Below are positions 55,006 to 63,740 of a DNA stretch of 64,000 nt, one piece after another; positions within the stretch are counted from its first letter, which is position 1; each line of letters begins with the position of its first letter. The stretch spans positions 248,001 to 312,000 of the forward strand of contig CAWHXW010000002.1 in NCBI GenBank assembly GCA_963833465.1, given 5' to 3'. Origin of the DNA: Fen-1298 sp963833465 (GTDB taxonomy: Bacteria > Bacteroidota > Ignavibacteria > UBA10030). The notes under the pieces are model-generated. The model made no database searches and was not told where the DNA came from. It worked only from the letters and a program-made list of their open reading frames with translations. A program made the translations under genes and the position numbers.

Positions 55006-55410
55006 TCATTTCTTCATTTTATCGGCGAAGAGCTGGGCAACTTTTTCAATATCATAACCGACTTTCGGCAGATATATGCCGCCGTATTTTTCTACCATCG
55101 ATTTCAATGTATCGTATGCATCGGCACTGCAAAAAAAAGTAGGCGTTGCCCGATTCGGACCATCTTTCTTCGCTAATTGAAGAAGCGCTATGCCCGGAAG
55201 ATGTCCTTTTAAATTATTATCCTTAAAATCGTTATCAAGAATTATCAAACTGAACACTTCGGATTTTATCTTCGCCCAAGTCTCTACGCTTGTTGCAGTC
55301 TCTACAATTTCGATTTCGTCTTCTAAAATAGCAGTAACTACTTCAAGCGCAAAACCATGAGATTTACGCTGACCTTCATCGTCATCTGCTACGAGAACTT
55401 TATAAGGCAT
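55006..55410 (-). CDS. Single-domain response regulator
   Basis: A 134-residue stand-alone receiver. The acidic cluster D9-D11 (VLVADDDEG) and the phospho-acceptor D59 (LIILDNDF) are present. The conserved Lys lies near the end (YLPKVGYD), although the usual KP reads PK-V. There is no output domain, so it probably works in a phosphorelay or by protein binding. No kinase is adjacent; the hybrid kinase at 61.7 kb is the nearest candidate. A good terminator follows. Confidence 0.85.
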   Translation of the reverse strand: MPYKVLVADDDEGQRKSHGFALEVVTAILEDEIEIVETATSVETWAKIKSEVFSLIILDNDFKDNNLKGHLPGIALLQLAKKDGPNRATPTFFCSADAYDTLKSMVEKYGGIYLPKVGYDIEKVAQLFADKMKK

Positions 55411-55646
55411 TAGATCTATATCTCAATTATAAGTACCTGAAATCTTTGTTCCCATGCTACAAACTTTTCAGGGAAAAAACAATAACCCTGCAAAGAAAGC
55501 CGATAGTCATTTATACCTAAAAAGAAGCCCGATTTTGCAGTTTTAAAATCGAGCTTTAACTTTGTTAATAACTGAATAATGTGTATTTCACCAACATCGC
55601 CGTACAAATAACTTTAGTAAAATAATTCTTGATAACAAACTTTTTG

Positions 55647-55985
55647 TTACCTGTATCCCCGAATTACTACTGGGAAACCATTGTATGTTGTTAAAAATAA
55701 ACCACCTATAACTACATAGTTATTTGTTGGATAAATACTAGTCCAACCAGCATTGCTGCCATTTAATGATTGAATCTCAGGATAAGAGTGCCGGCTTGCA
55801 CCATTATAATGAGCAACCTCACCTCCGGGTGTTACATCAAATATATCCTTTTGAATAATGCCACGAATACGTGATGCAGTATATGTTAATCCCTTATTGA
55901 TTTGTGAACCAATATTTAATGTCATAATATGAAGTCCACTTCCTCCATCAAGATAAATCGAATTTATATTATCAGTCCAAACAGT
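55647..55985 (-). pseudogene. Remnant or C-terminal fragment of an unknown, possibly exported protein
   Basis: The frame is open for 113 codons from just after a stop at 55986 down to TAA at 55647. It reads like genuine protein throughout (VWTDNINSIYLDGGSGLHI, VTPGGEVAHYNGAS, NNYVVIGGLFLTTYNGFPV), including the part upstream of the only ATG at 55925. That ATG has no properly spaced ribosome signal. The composition suits a beta-rich repeat or fibre-like surface protein. I infer that it is the tail end of a larger gene that has lost its start; no family is recognised. Confidence 0.45.
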
Positions 55986-56267
55986 TTAGTGCACGAATGC
56001 ACAATATTTACTTTTCTCAATAATTGCGATCTTTTTTTTAATTGTCATACCAGCAGATTGAAAGCGTGCATTTAAAATAAAGATTTCCTTATTCTTGACC
56101 ATGCGAAACCATCATTGTGAACATTTCGCTTCTATCGTTGATTGTTCAACCTGCAAATGATTTTACAATTAGTTTTCAACAGTTTCTTGCTTCCGCTCCA
56201 ATATTCTACTAACTTACTTATGTATAGCAGTTATTATTCCAGCATAAACGATTCAGAATGAAGATTT
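55986..56267. other. Divergent intergenic region, nothing recognised
   Basis: This region lies between the minus-strand remnant and the plus-strand polysaccharide operon. It is AT-rich, contains a short palindrome GTGCACGAATGCAC near 55990, and presumably holds the operon promoter. I could not assign -35/-10 or -24/-12 elements with confidence. Confidence 0.35.
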
Positions 56268-57473
56268 ATGAAAAAAATTATTCTCTTTTATTTTTGCATT
56301 TCATTTTTTTGTGCATTTCAAAAGACTCTTGCTTATTCCAGTGAACAATCTCCATTAAAAAAAATTCTAATAGTTGTTCAGGGCACATCAAGTTTGAAAA
56401 ACTATGCAATGGGAGACGGCCGCCAACTTGCCGCATTACTCGGACATTTTCATACATTGGTAACCATTAAAGGCGATAAGGATTACAAGTTCGGCGAGCT
56501 TAACAATTTTGATTACATTTTCTATATCGGATTTGAAGTTCGCAACGATGTTCCAACAAAATTTCTTTTAGATGTATATAATACGGATAAACCTGTCATC
56601 TGGCTCAATACAGGAATGGTAGAATTTTGCCGTCGGTACGATATACGGAAAAAATTTGGTTTCAACGTTGCTAAAATTGATTCCGTAATAAATTTCGATC
56701 GGGTCATATCAAACAGTACGGTATTCACAAAAGGCGAATCTCACCTCGGCATAATTCATATAGGCAATCCGGCCATTACAAAAGTTATTGCTAGGGCATT
56801 CTCAACCGCAAAGCAAAAAGAATCCCCGTACGCAATTTCAACAAAAAATCTTATGTACTTTGCCGATTCACCTTTCGCTTATGCCGTGCCCGGAGATCAT
56901 TACAATTATTTTGCAGATTATTTGCATGACATTCTTCATGAGAATCATGAAACTTCGCATCGCGCGATGATTCGAATTGAAGACGTAACGCTTTTCGATA
57001 ATCCCGACAATCTACGTGAAATAGCCGACATCCTCTCGGGACGCGGTATTCCATTTATGGTCGGCGTGATTCCGTTTTTCGTCGATCCGGGCGAAGGTAT
57101 TCGTTTAAGTTTATCCGATAAACCGGAACTTGTAGATGCGCTGCAGTATATGGTACATAACGGCGGAACCATCGTAATGCATGGTATCACTCACCAATAC
57201 AAAGGCGTAACCGCTGTGGATTATGAATTCTGGGATGATAATGCTAACGGACCAATAAAAGGCGAGACTGAAGAAGGCGATGCTCGAAAAATTGAAATGG
57301 GAATTCAAGAATTTATGAAAAACGGGCTTTACCCTCTCGTTTGGGAAACACCGCATTACACCGCCTCTTTCATACTGTATAAAACAATTGCAAAATATTT
57401 TAGTACCTGCTTGCGAGCAGCGGCTTTCTATAGAAAATGCCGACTTCAGTCAGTACTTCCCGTATATTATTAA
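56268..57473 (+). CDS. DUF2334 polysaccharide-deacetylase domain, N-terminal piece of a frameshifted fusion protein
   Basis: The piece starts with a signal peptide (MKKIILFYFCISFFCAF, cut near LAYS), then an alpha/beta domain of ~200 residues (ILIVVQGTSSLKNYAMGDGRQLAALLG). A deacetylase domain of the DUF2334 type follows. It has the metal site acidic pair in MIRIEDVTLFDNPDNL, the strand IPFMVGVIPFF, the histidine motif IVMHGITHQYKG and the late motif LVWETPHYTAS. Near 57405 the frame slips: the direct reading gives STCLRAAAFYRK and stops at 57473. Deleting one T in ACCTGCTTGCGAG joins it, in frame, to the second piece (YFSTACEQRLSIENADF). It should act in the periplasm or outside the cell on an N-acetylated sugar polymer. 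Confidence 0.78.
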   Translation: MKKIILFYFCISFFCAFQKTLAYSSEQSPLKKILIVVQGTSSLKNYAMGDGRQLAALLGHFHTLVTIKGDKDYKFGELNNFDYIFYIGFEVRNDVPTKFLLDVYNTDKPVIWLNTGMVEFCRRYDIRKKFGFNVAKIDSVINFDRVISNSTVFTKGESHLGIIHIGNPAITKVIARAFSTAKQKESPYAISTKNLMYFADSPFAYAVPGDHYNYFADYLHDILHENHETSHRAMIRIEDVTLFDNPDNLREIADILSGRGIPFMVGVIPFFVDPGEGIRLSLSDKPELVDALQYMVHNGGTIVMHGITHQYKGVTAVDYEFWDDNANGPIKGETEEGDARKIEMGIQEFMKNGLYPLVWETPHYTASFILYKTIAKYFSTCLRAAAFYRKCRLQSVLPVYY

Positions 57474-60231
57474 TAAAGATTTATTCGGACAAACGATCTA
57501 TCCCGAAAATCTCGGATATGTTCCGTTAAATTCGGATAAAGCGGCAAGCCGCGCGTCCGTTGATGAACTTTTGAAAAATGCAAAAGCACAATTATATATT
57601 CGTGATGGAGTTGTTACTGCATTTTTCCATGCCTTTCTCGATCTTGATCTATTGAAGCAGCTTGCAGATGGACTTGAAAAACTTGGATATACTTTTCTCG
57701 ATATGCGTGAGGAAACAAATTGGGTAAAAACTAAGGATAGGGTAATCCTCTCCGGTACACAAGATTATTCTATCAATCTCGAAGATCAATATTTATTGGA
57801 AGCTTATTTTGATAAAACAGGAGAGCTGCGAGATCGAAAACTTTCCGAGAAACGCCTTCTTGGAAATATTACCAAACATATAATTTTAGCGCCGGACGAG
57901 TTTTATAAAGCCGAGCCCACTGAATTTAGAGAACACGAACGGACATTTGTCGAAAAAACTATATCTCAGGCAGAACGGATATATGATAATCTTTTTGTCA
58001 AAGAAGACGAATGGAACGCGGCGCATGTTCTAATTTTGTGGAATCATTTTGCACGGGGCGCTTTATTCAATGATCAGGCATCATTTGCGTCCGCGCTGCG
58101 AAGTGTGAATATAATAGCGGATACTGTTTTTCTCGGACAGCCGATTAATCCGTCGAAATACAATCTCCTAATAGTGCCGGCAGCAATAGCTGATTCACTT
58201 ACGCCGCAGGATATTTCTATTGTGACGGACTACGTTTCTTCAGGCGGCAATATTATTCTCGACTCAAAAACCGATTTTGCTGAAGAATTTGGAATTCAAT
58301 ATGCCAGTACGCGCATAAGAGTCCGTCATATTCGTGACAACTTATTTCCTGAAGAACAAATAGTCTGGCGTGATGCCGAACTTGTTAACAAATTTGATGT
58401 TGATAAAATTGATAAAATTTTCTGCATCGATGAAGCGTCAGAATATCCGATGGTTATAGGCAAACGCTTCGGCAAAGGAAAAGTTTTGTATATCAACTCG
58501 CGATTCGATCCGCATTCACAGCAAGGATATTCAAATTATCCGTATTTAGTTGAATATATTCGCCGTTATTTTCAATTGCGCCCGATCGTAAGGCGCGAAC
58601 AGCTTGAAGTGTTCTTCGAGCCAGGTATCCGGCGCACGTACGCTATTGAAGATCTGATTAAGTCGTGGGTCTCGAATGGAATTCGCGTTATCCATGTTTC
58701 CGGCTGGCATGAATATCCAAAATACACATATAATTATGCGAGCTTAATCCGTTTGGCACACGCAAATGGAATACTCGTTTATGCATGGTTAGAACCGCCG
58801 CAGGTAAGTCAAATGTTTTGGAATAACCATCCTGAGTGGCGCGAAAAAAATATTTTCGGTGATGATGCGAAACCTGCTTGGCGGTACCCAATTGCACTCA
58901 CGGACACACAATGTGTTCAAGAAATGACCAAAGAGTATCGTTCGCTCCTTGAATCTTTCGATTGGGACGGTGTTGATCTTGCCGAGCTTTATTTTGAATC
59001 AGGGCGCGGTCTTGAAGAACCGAAACAATTTACTCCAGCTCATCCATCCGCAAAGCTTGAGCTAAAGAGAAGATTTGGAATTGATTTGAAGGCGGCTTTC
59101 GATTCACTTTCACCATCTTATTGGAAAACAAATGCGTTCGTAAAAGAAACCATCACTAATTATAGAGTTGAGAAGATTAAACATATATATGAAACGCTTC
59201 TCGGTGCATTTTCTGAAATCAAAAAAATCAAACCGGGCTTTCAAATCATTGTTACGGCTTTGGACAATCTTGGATCGCCGGAACTTCGAGAACAATTCGG
59301 CATTGATATGCAGGGTATTATAGAACTGCAGAAGCAATTCGGGTTCACTTTACAAGTTGAGGATCCGGAAACAAAATGGTCCAGCGACCCGCACAGATAT
59401 ATCGATATGGGGAAACAGTACAGCAGACTTGTTGATTCTTCCAAGCTGATGTTAGATTTAAATATTCTTACTTTCCGAAAAAAGGAAACCGTTATTCCAT
59501 TTCCTACATTGATTCAAACAGGAACAGAAAGTTTTAATCTCATTCGTTCTGCTTCGCTTGGGGCATCGCGCCTTACGATTTACTCGGAAGCAAGCGTGAA
59601 TCCGCAGGATTTAAGCTTCTTTGCTAATGCGCTCTCAAGTGACGTGCGTTACCATTTTACTGAATCTGGAATTAGTGTGCAGGCGCCGAACTCATTCGTA
59701 TTGCGCCTTCCAAAAGAAGTAACTGAAATCACATTGGATGGAGCACAGCTGCCGCCTTTTCGAGATAATCGGTATATAATTCCGGCGGGCGAACATTCGA
59801 TAATATTGACACCGCAAACCGCAAGTAATTTTTCAACACATGAACTCAAAACTCGCCTTATGTCTGAAACCGGAGAAATAAAATCTCTGAATTACGGCCT
59901 GCGCGATGTTACTCTTGAATATGCTTCCGAAACACGAATGTTGATATCCCTTAGTAAAGCACCTACTTCAGTAACGATAGATGACGAACCGATAAATTTT
60001 ACTGTGATGAAAGGAAACGATTGCTTCAGTATCTTCCTTCCGACCGGCAGCCATAAAGCGAATATTATAGTCGGCGACCGGTTTGCGTACGGCATCAATT
60101 ATACGAGTTTCTGGTCAACTACGGCAATTTCTGTATTTAGCGCGCTTGCAATTTCAATGCTTATATTGATGTATATATTTTTGAAATTTGTCAGGCGCAA
60201 TTCAGAAAATCGAAAGGCATATAATTTATGA
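57388..60231 (+). CDS. Amidotransferase-like plus TIM-barrel hydrolase-like piece of the fusion protein, membrane-anchored
   Basis: This is the larger piece of the gene begun at 56268; corrected, the fusion has about 1320 residues. It first finishes the deacetylase. A class-I amidotransferase-like domain without a visible catalytic Cys follows (about 210-400: HVLILWNHFARGALFNDQAS, LLIVPAAIADSLTP, DYVSSGGNIILDS). Then comes a TIM-barrel resembling the GHL family of hypothetical glycoside hydrolases (about 420-720: IRVIHVSGWHEYP, LVYAWLEPPQVS, NHPEWREKN, WDGVDLAELYFESG with candidate acid residues). C-terminal beta-sandwich regions and one membrane helix (AISVFSALAISMLILMYIF) with a short basic tail complete it. 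The stop overlaps the GT2 start by four bases. Deacetylase followed by hydrolase-like barrel is the PgaB order; the central domain recalls PelA. Confidence 0.72.
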   Translation: MQNILVPACEQRLSIENADFSQYFPYIINKDLFGQTIYPENLGYVPLNSDKAASRASVDELLKNAKAQLYIRDGVVTAFFHAFLDLDLLKQLADGLEKLGYTFLDMREETNWVKTKDRVILSGTQDYSINLEDQYLLEAYFDKTGELRDRKLSEKRLLGNITKHIILAPDEFYKAEPTEFREHERTFVEKTISQAERIYDNLFVKEDEWNAAHVLILWNHFARGALFNDQASFASALRSVNIIADTVFLGQPINPSKYNLLIVPAAIADSLTPQDISIVTDYVSSGGNIILDSKTDFAEEFGIQYASTRIRVRHIRDNLFPEEQIVWRDAELVNKFDVDKIDKIFCIDEASEYPMVIGKRFGKGKVLYINSRFDPHSQQGYSNYPYLVEYIRRYFQLRPIVRREQLEVFFEPGIRRTYAIEDLIKSWVSNGIRVIHVSGWHEYPKYTYNYASLIRLAHANGILVYAWLEPPQVSQMFWNNHPEWREKNIFGDDAKPAWRYPIALTDTQCVQEMTKEYRSLLESFDWDGVDLAELYFESGRGLEEPKQFTPAHPSAKLELKRRFGIDLKAAFDSLSPSYWKTNAFVKETITNYRVEKIKHIYETLLGAFSEIKKIKPGFQIIVTALDNLGSPELREQFGIDMQGIIELQKQFGFTLQVEDPETKWSSDPHRYIDMGKQYSRLVDSSKLMLDLNILTFRKKETVIPFPTLIQTGTESFNLIRSASLGASRLTIYSEASVNPQDLSFFANALSSDVRYHFTESGISVQAPNSFVLRLPKEVTEITLDGAQLPPFRDNRYIIPAGEHSIILTPQTASNFSTHELKTRLMSETGEIKSLNYGLRDVTLEYASETRMLISLSKAPTSVTIDDEPINFTVMKGNDCFSIFLPTGSHKANIIVGDRFAYGINYTSFWSTTAISVFSALAISMLILMYIFLKFVRRNSENRKAYNL

Positions 60232-61505
60232 CTGGCTTTGAAGTTGATCTTAGTTTCCTTTTTGTTATTGCTGTTATTTTAATTTGGTTCACAATCGCGT
60301 ATCAGTTTGTATTGACAGTATTCGGTTATATCAACTGCGTTCGTTCGCTTCGAGAGAAACGAAATGTTGATAGGCGTTCATTCGATTATCCTTCGTGCTC
60401 AATTCTGATTCCAGCACACAATGAAGAGAAAGTAATCGGTGCAACAATCGAATCGATGCTTCATCTTGATTATCCTAAAGATAAGCTTCAGATCATCGTT
60501 ATTAATGACGGTTCAAAAGATCGTACAAAAGAAATAATAGAATATTATGCAAAGTTAGATGCACGTGTGCAATTGTTCGATATACCACAAGGCGAAGGCG
60601 GCAAAGGGAAATCCAGGACGCTTAATCTCGGTATTAAACAGGCTAAAGGCGACATAATCGCCATTTACGATGCTGATAATACGCCAGATAAAGATTCACT
60701 TCGATATCTAGTTGCACAATTATTAGACAATAAAGACCTCGGTGCTGTAATTGGAAAATTCCGCACAGTGAATAAAAAAGCATCTATTCTAACACGCTTC
60801 ATCAACATTGAGACTCTAAGTTTCCAATTGATGCTTCAGGCAGGCAGGTGGCAAATGCATAACATTTCGACTTTACCGGGAACAAATTATGTGATGTGGA
60901 GCCATATAATAAAAAAACTTGGCGGCTGGGATGAAGAAGCTTTAACGGAAGATTCAGAACTTAGCATTCGGATTTATGAAGCGGGTTACAGAATTAAATT
61001 CATCCCATATGCAATCACGTATGAACAAGAGCCGCAAAAGTGGGGAATTTGGATTCGGCAGCGTATGCGATGGGTGCGCGGCAACAATTATGTCGCAAAA
61101 AAATTCTGGAAAGAAATTCCGCACTTCAAAAGTAAAAGGTTGGCATTCGATCTTTTGTACACTTTATCGCTTTACTATATTTTCTTCTTTGCTGTCGTTT
61201 TCTCGGACATTCTTTTTATACTTAGCTTGTTTCAAGTAGTAGCAATTTCTTTACCGGGTCCATATACATTTGTATGGATAACATCTTTAATCTTGTTCAT
61301 CTTTGAAATTTTTCTTTCTATTTCTTATGACGATGAAGATAATTTTAAAAATCTCACAATTATCGTTTTGATGTACTTCTCCTACTGTCAATTGTGGATT
61401 TATGTGGTAATGAAAGCAGCATATCAGGATTATATTAAAAAAGAAAAACACATCTGGGATAAAACAATACGGTTTGATCCGCTTGCAGCGCCGCCGAACA
61501 AATAA
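60228..61505 (+). CDS. Membrane glycosyltransferase family 2, polysaccharide synthase type
   Basis: A 425-residue protein with one or two N-terminal spans, a cytoplasmic GT-A domain and three or more C-terminal spans. All processive GT2 motifs are visible: IPAHNEEKVIGATIESML, the first Asp in VINDGSKDRT, AIYDADNTPD (DxD), TEDSELSIRI (catalytic TED) and the acceptor-channel motif QRMRWVRGN (QxxRW). It resembles PgaC/IcaA- and hyaluronan-type synthases. There is no PilZ domain for cyclic-di-GMP. Translational overlap with the deacetylase/hydrolase fusion indicates that one makes and the other trims or modifies the same polymer. No outer-membrane porin gene (PgaA/PelB-like) is adjacent. Confidence 0.88.
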   Translation: MTGFEVDLSFLFVIAVILIWFTIAYQFVLTVFGYINCVRSLREKRNVDRRSFDYPSCSILIPAHNEEKVIGATIESMLHLDYPKDKLQIIVINDGSKDRTKEIIEYYAKLDARVQLFDIPQGEGGKGKSRTLNLGIKQAKGDIIAIYDADNTPDKDSLRYLVAQLLDNKDLGAVIGKFRTVNKKASILTRFINIETLSFQLMLQAGRWQMHNISTLPGTNYVMWSHIIKKLGGWDEEALTEDSELSIRIYEAGYRIKFIPYAITYEQEPQKWGIWIRQRMRWVRGNNYVAKKFWKEIPHFKSKRLAFDLLYTLSLYYIFFFAVVFSDILFILSLFQVVAISLPGPYTFVWITSLILFIFEIFLSISYDDEDNFKNLTIIVLMYFSYCQLWIYVVMKAAYQDYIKKEKHIWDKTIRFDPLAAPPNK

Positions 61506-61582
61506 TAAAATGTAAAATTCGTTCTAGAATATTTCATTGCCTGCAAATTGTTCATAGCTCGAACAAAATAGAGATACCTTCA

Positions 61583-61631
61583 GAAGGCGATAAAATAGAA
61601 ACACGCAATGCGTGTTTCATTATCAGCCTTC
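61583..61631. terminator. Long hairpin between convergent genes, probable bidirectional terminator
   Basis: GAAGGC-GATAA and TTATC-A-GCCTTC bracket an inner perfect stem GAAACACGC / GCGTGTTTC with a three-base loop. It lies 78 bp after the GT2 stop and 25 bp after the hybrid kinase stop, which converge here. No T-run is present, so its strength is uncertain. Confidence 0.65.
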
Positions 61632-61655
61632 CAGCCCTTCCGAAGGTTACACGGA

Positions 61656-63740
61656 TTATTTTTTATCCAAAACATCTCTCACTATTCTCAAAACCTTTGT
61701 GAGATCATACGGTTTGTAGAGAAAATTGTCTATCCCTTCTTTTAAAAATTTCGCTTTCATTTCCGGATCAAGAAAACCTGTTGCAAGGATGAGGTTTTCA
61801 TCCGGATTTATTTCTTTAATCCGTTTACACACTTCCAGACCGGTTATATTAGGCAATCCAAGATCAGTCAGCACAAGAGAAATATCTTTCTTTTTTTCTT
61901 GATAGATTTTCAATGCCCTCAGTCCATCCTTGGAAGAAAGAACTTTATATCCCTTTTCAATGAGTATCATCTGGAGAGACATTAATAGCATCTCTTCATC
62001 CTCCACAATCAATAACGTCTCTGTTCCACCTTGTATTTCTTCCAACGCTTTTTCTTCTGTTTCCTTGACCGGCTTTGCCACTTCTGTAATAGGCAGATAT
62101 AGGTGGAAGATTGTTCCTTTGCCAAGCTCACTTTCCACATCAATAAACCCTTTATGGGATTGTATTATTCCGTACACCACAGATAATCCTAATCCTGTAC
62201 CTTTGCCTATTCCCTTCGTTGTGAAAAACGGCTCAAAGATACGCTTGCGATTTTCTTCAGTCATTCCTTCACCTGTATCACTTACTTCAACACAGACATA
62301 GCCGCTCGCATCAGCATTTGGGTGCTGATTACGTAAACTCGCGGCAGATACCATGCGAGTATTAATAGAAAGAACACCTCCATTCGGCATTGCATCGCGT
62401 GCATTGATACAAAGATTCAACAGGGCTTGATGCAACTGTGAACGATCGGCATTAATGTAAGGGATAGATTTTTCAAAACTCTGTGAACAAGTTATAATTT
62501 TGGGAAATGTCTCCATAACCATGGTAACAGTTTCCATAACAACATCATTCACATTCACTGCTCCAAATGCAGTTTCCGTTTTTCTAGCAAAGGTCAATAT
62601 TTGTTGAACGAGTGTTTTTCCACGTTCCACAGCCTTCACGATGGTACTAACAGCAAGATCTAGCTTTGTTGTATCATCTTTAAACCGTTTAGCGCTTGTG
62701 ATGTATGCCAGTATAATTCCGAGAATATTGTTGAAATCATGTGCGATTCCTCCGGCAAGCGTCCCTAATCCTTCCAACTTTTGCATCTGGCGTAATGCTT
62801 CTTCTGTCTGCTTACGCTCGGTGATGTCATGTACTGAGCCGATCAGATGCGTGCAATGCCCTTTATCATCAATAACAGGTGCAAAACTGACTTCGCCAGT
62901 CAACCGTCCCTTTGGGTAATTAGAGGTTTCTTCCCAGCGGATGATCTTCTTTTCGTTAATTGCTTGTTTGTATTTCCCTATCACCTTTGTTAGAGATGGC
63001 TCAGAGATCACTTCGTTCACCAACTTGCCGACTACTTGCTCCTGGCTTAATCCAGTAACATTGCAGAATGCTTGATTGATCGAAATAAAACGATATTTTC
63101 CTTCAGCCTCGACTGATAATTGGTAGATGATATCGCCTACAGTATCATAAATAGAGGATAGCTGTTGTTCTCTCTCTCTCAACTCCTTCTCAATACGCCT
63201 AAGTTCTTCTATATCCTTCTCGAGTGCAGCATTTTTTTGCCTCAATTCTTTTTCTGCCGCATCAATTTGATTCATTTTCTTTTCGAGCTTCCTAACAAGG
63301 GCTTCGTTATATTCTTTCAAAAATACCTTCTCTTCAGATGTAGGCGCTGGCATCGGCTGTGCCGTTTTCGTCCGATATGTCCCGTACGTTTCCCTTATAA
63401 TTTTAAGAAGGTCGTTTGGTTCCTGTGGTTTGACAATAAAACGATCTGCACCTAAACTCAGAGCAAACTCTTCGTCTTTTGGATCTGTGTATGTAGCGGT
63501 ATAAAAAATAAATGGTATCTTTTGAAGTATTTCGTTCTTTCTCCATTCGCGGCAAAACGAAAAGCCATCCATAACCGGCATGAGAATATCAGAAACAACC
63601 ATATCGGGCGGACTTTTCAATGCAATGGCGAGGGCTTCTGCGCCGTTGGAAGCAGAAACAGTTGTATATCCTTTTCCCTGAAAAATTTTTTCAAGGAGGT
63701 AAAGATTCTCTGGTTTATCATCGACAAGTAAAATTTTCAT
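61656..63740 (-). CDS. Hybrid histidine kinase (REC-PAS-HisKA-HATPase-REC)
   Basis: A 694-residue cytoplasmic hybrid kinase without membrane spans. Order of domains: receiver 1 (about 1-120, phospho-acceptor D51 in VVSDILMPVMDG), a coiled-coil (about 140-200, rich in Lys/Glu), and PAS/PAC (about 200-315, ending VHDITERKQTEEAL). HisKA has its H-box in LAGGIAHDFNNILG, and HATPase has LLNLCINARDAMP, SDTGEGM and GTGLGLSVVYGI. Receiver 2 (about 575-694, Asp in LVLTDLGLPNITG) is last. All catalytic residues are present. Its start overlaps the stop of an upstream receiver gene by four bases (ATGA), which suggests a phosphorelay. It converges on the polysaccharide operon, but a regulatory link is only inferred. 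Confidence 0.92.
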   Translation of the reverse strand: MKILLVDDKPENLYLLEKIFQGKGYTTVSASNGAEALAIALKSPPDMVVSDILMPVMDGFSFCREWRKNEILQKIPFIFYTATYTDPKDEEFALSLGADRFIVKPQEPNDLLKIIRETYGTYRTKTAQPMPAPTSEEKVFLKEYNEALVRKLEKKMNQIDAAEKELRQKNAALEKDIEELRRIEKELREREQQLSSIYDTVGDIIYQLSVEAEGKYRFISINQAFCNVTGLSQEQVVGKLVNEVISEPSLTKVIGKYKQAINEKKIIRWEETSNYPKGRLTGEVSFAPVIDDKGHCTHLIGSVHDITERKQTEEALRQMQKLEGLGTLAGGIAHDFNNILGIILAYITSAKRFKDDTTKLDLAVSTIVKAVERGKTLVQQILTFARKTETAFGAVNVNDVVMETVTMVMETFPKIITCSQSFEKSIPYINADRSQLHQALLNLCINARDAMPNGGVLSINTRMVSAASLRNQHPNADASGYVCVEVSDTGEGMTEENRKRIFEPFFTTKGIGKGTGLGLSVVYGIIQSHKGFIDVESELGKGTIFHLYLPITEVAKPVKETEEKALEEIQGGTETLLIVEDEEMLLMSLQMILIEKGYKVLSSKDGLRALKIYQEKKKDISLVLTDLGLPNITGLEVCKRIKEINPDENLILATGFLDPEMKAKFLKEGIDNFLYKPYDLTKVLRIVRDVLDKK

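Noticed and set aside
55416..55607. 63-codon minus-strand frame just upstream of the receiver gene
   Set aside because: TTG start without ribosome signal, and a composition not clearly protein-like. It may simply be leader sequence of the receiver gene.
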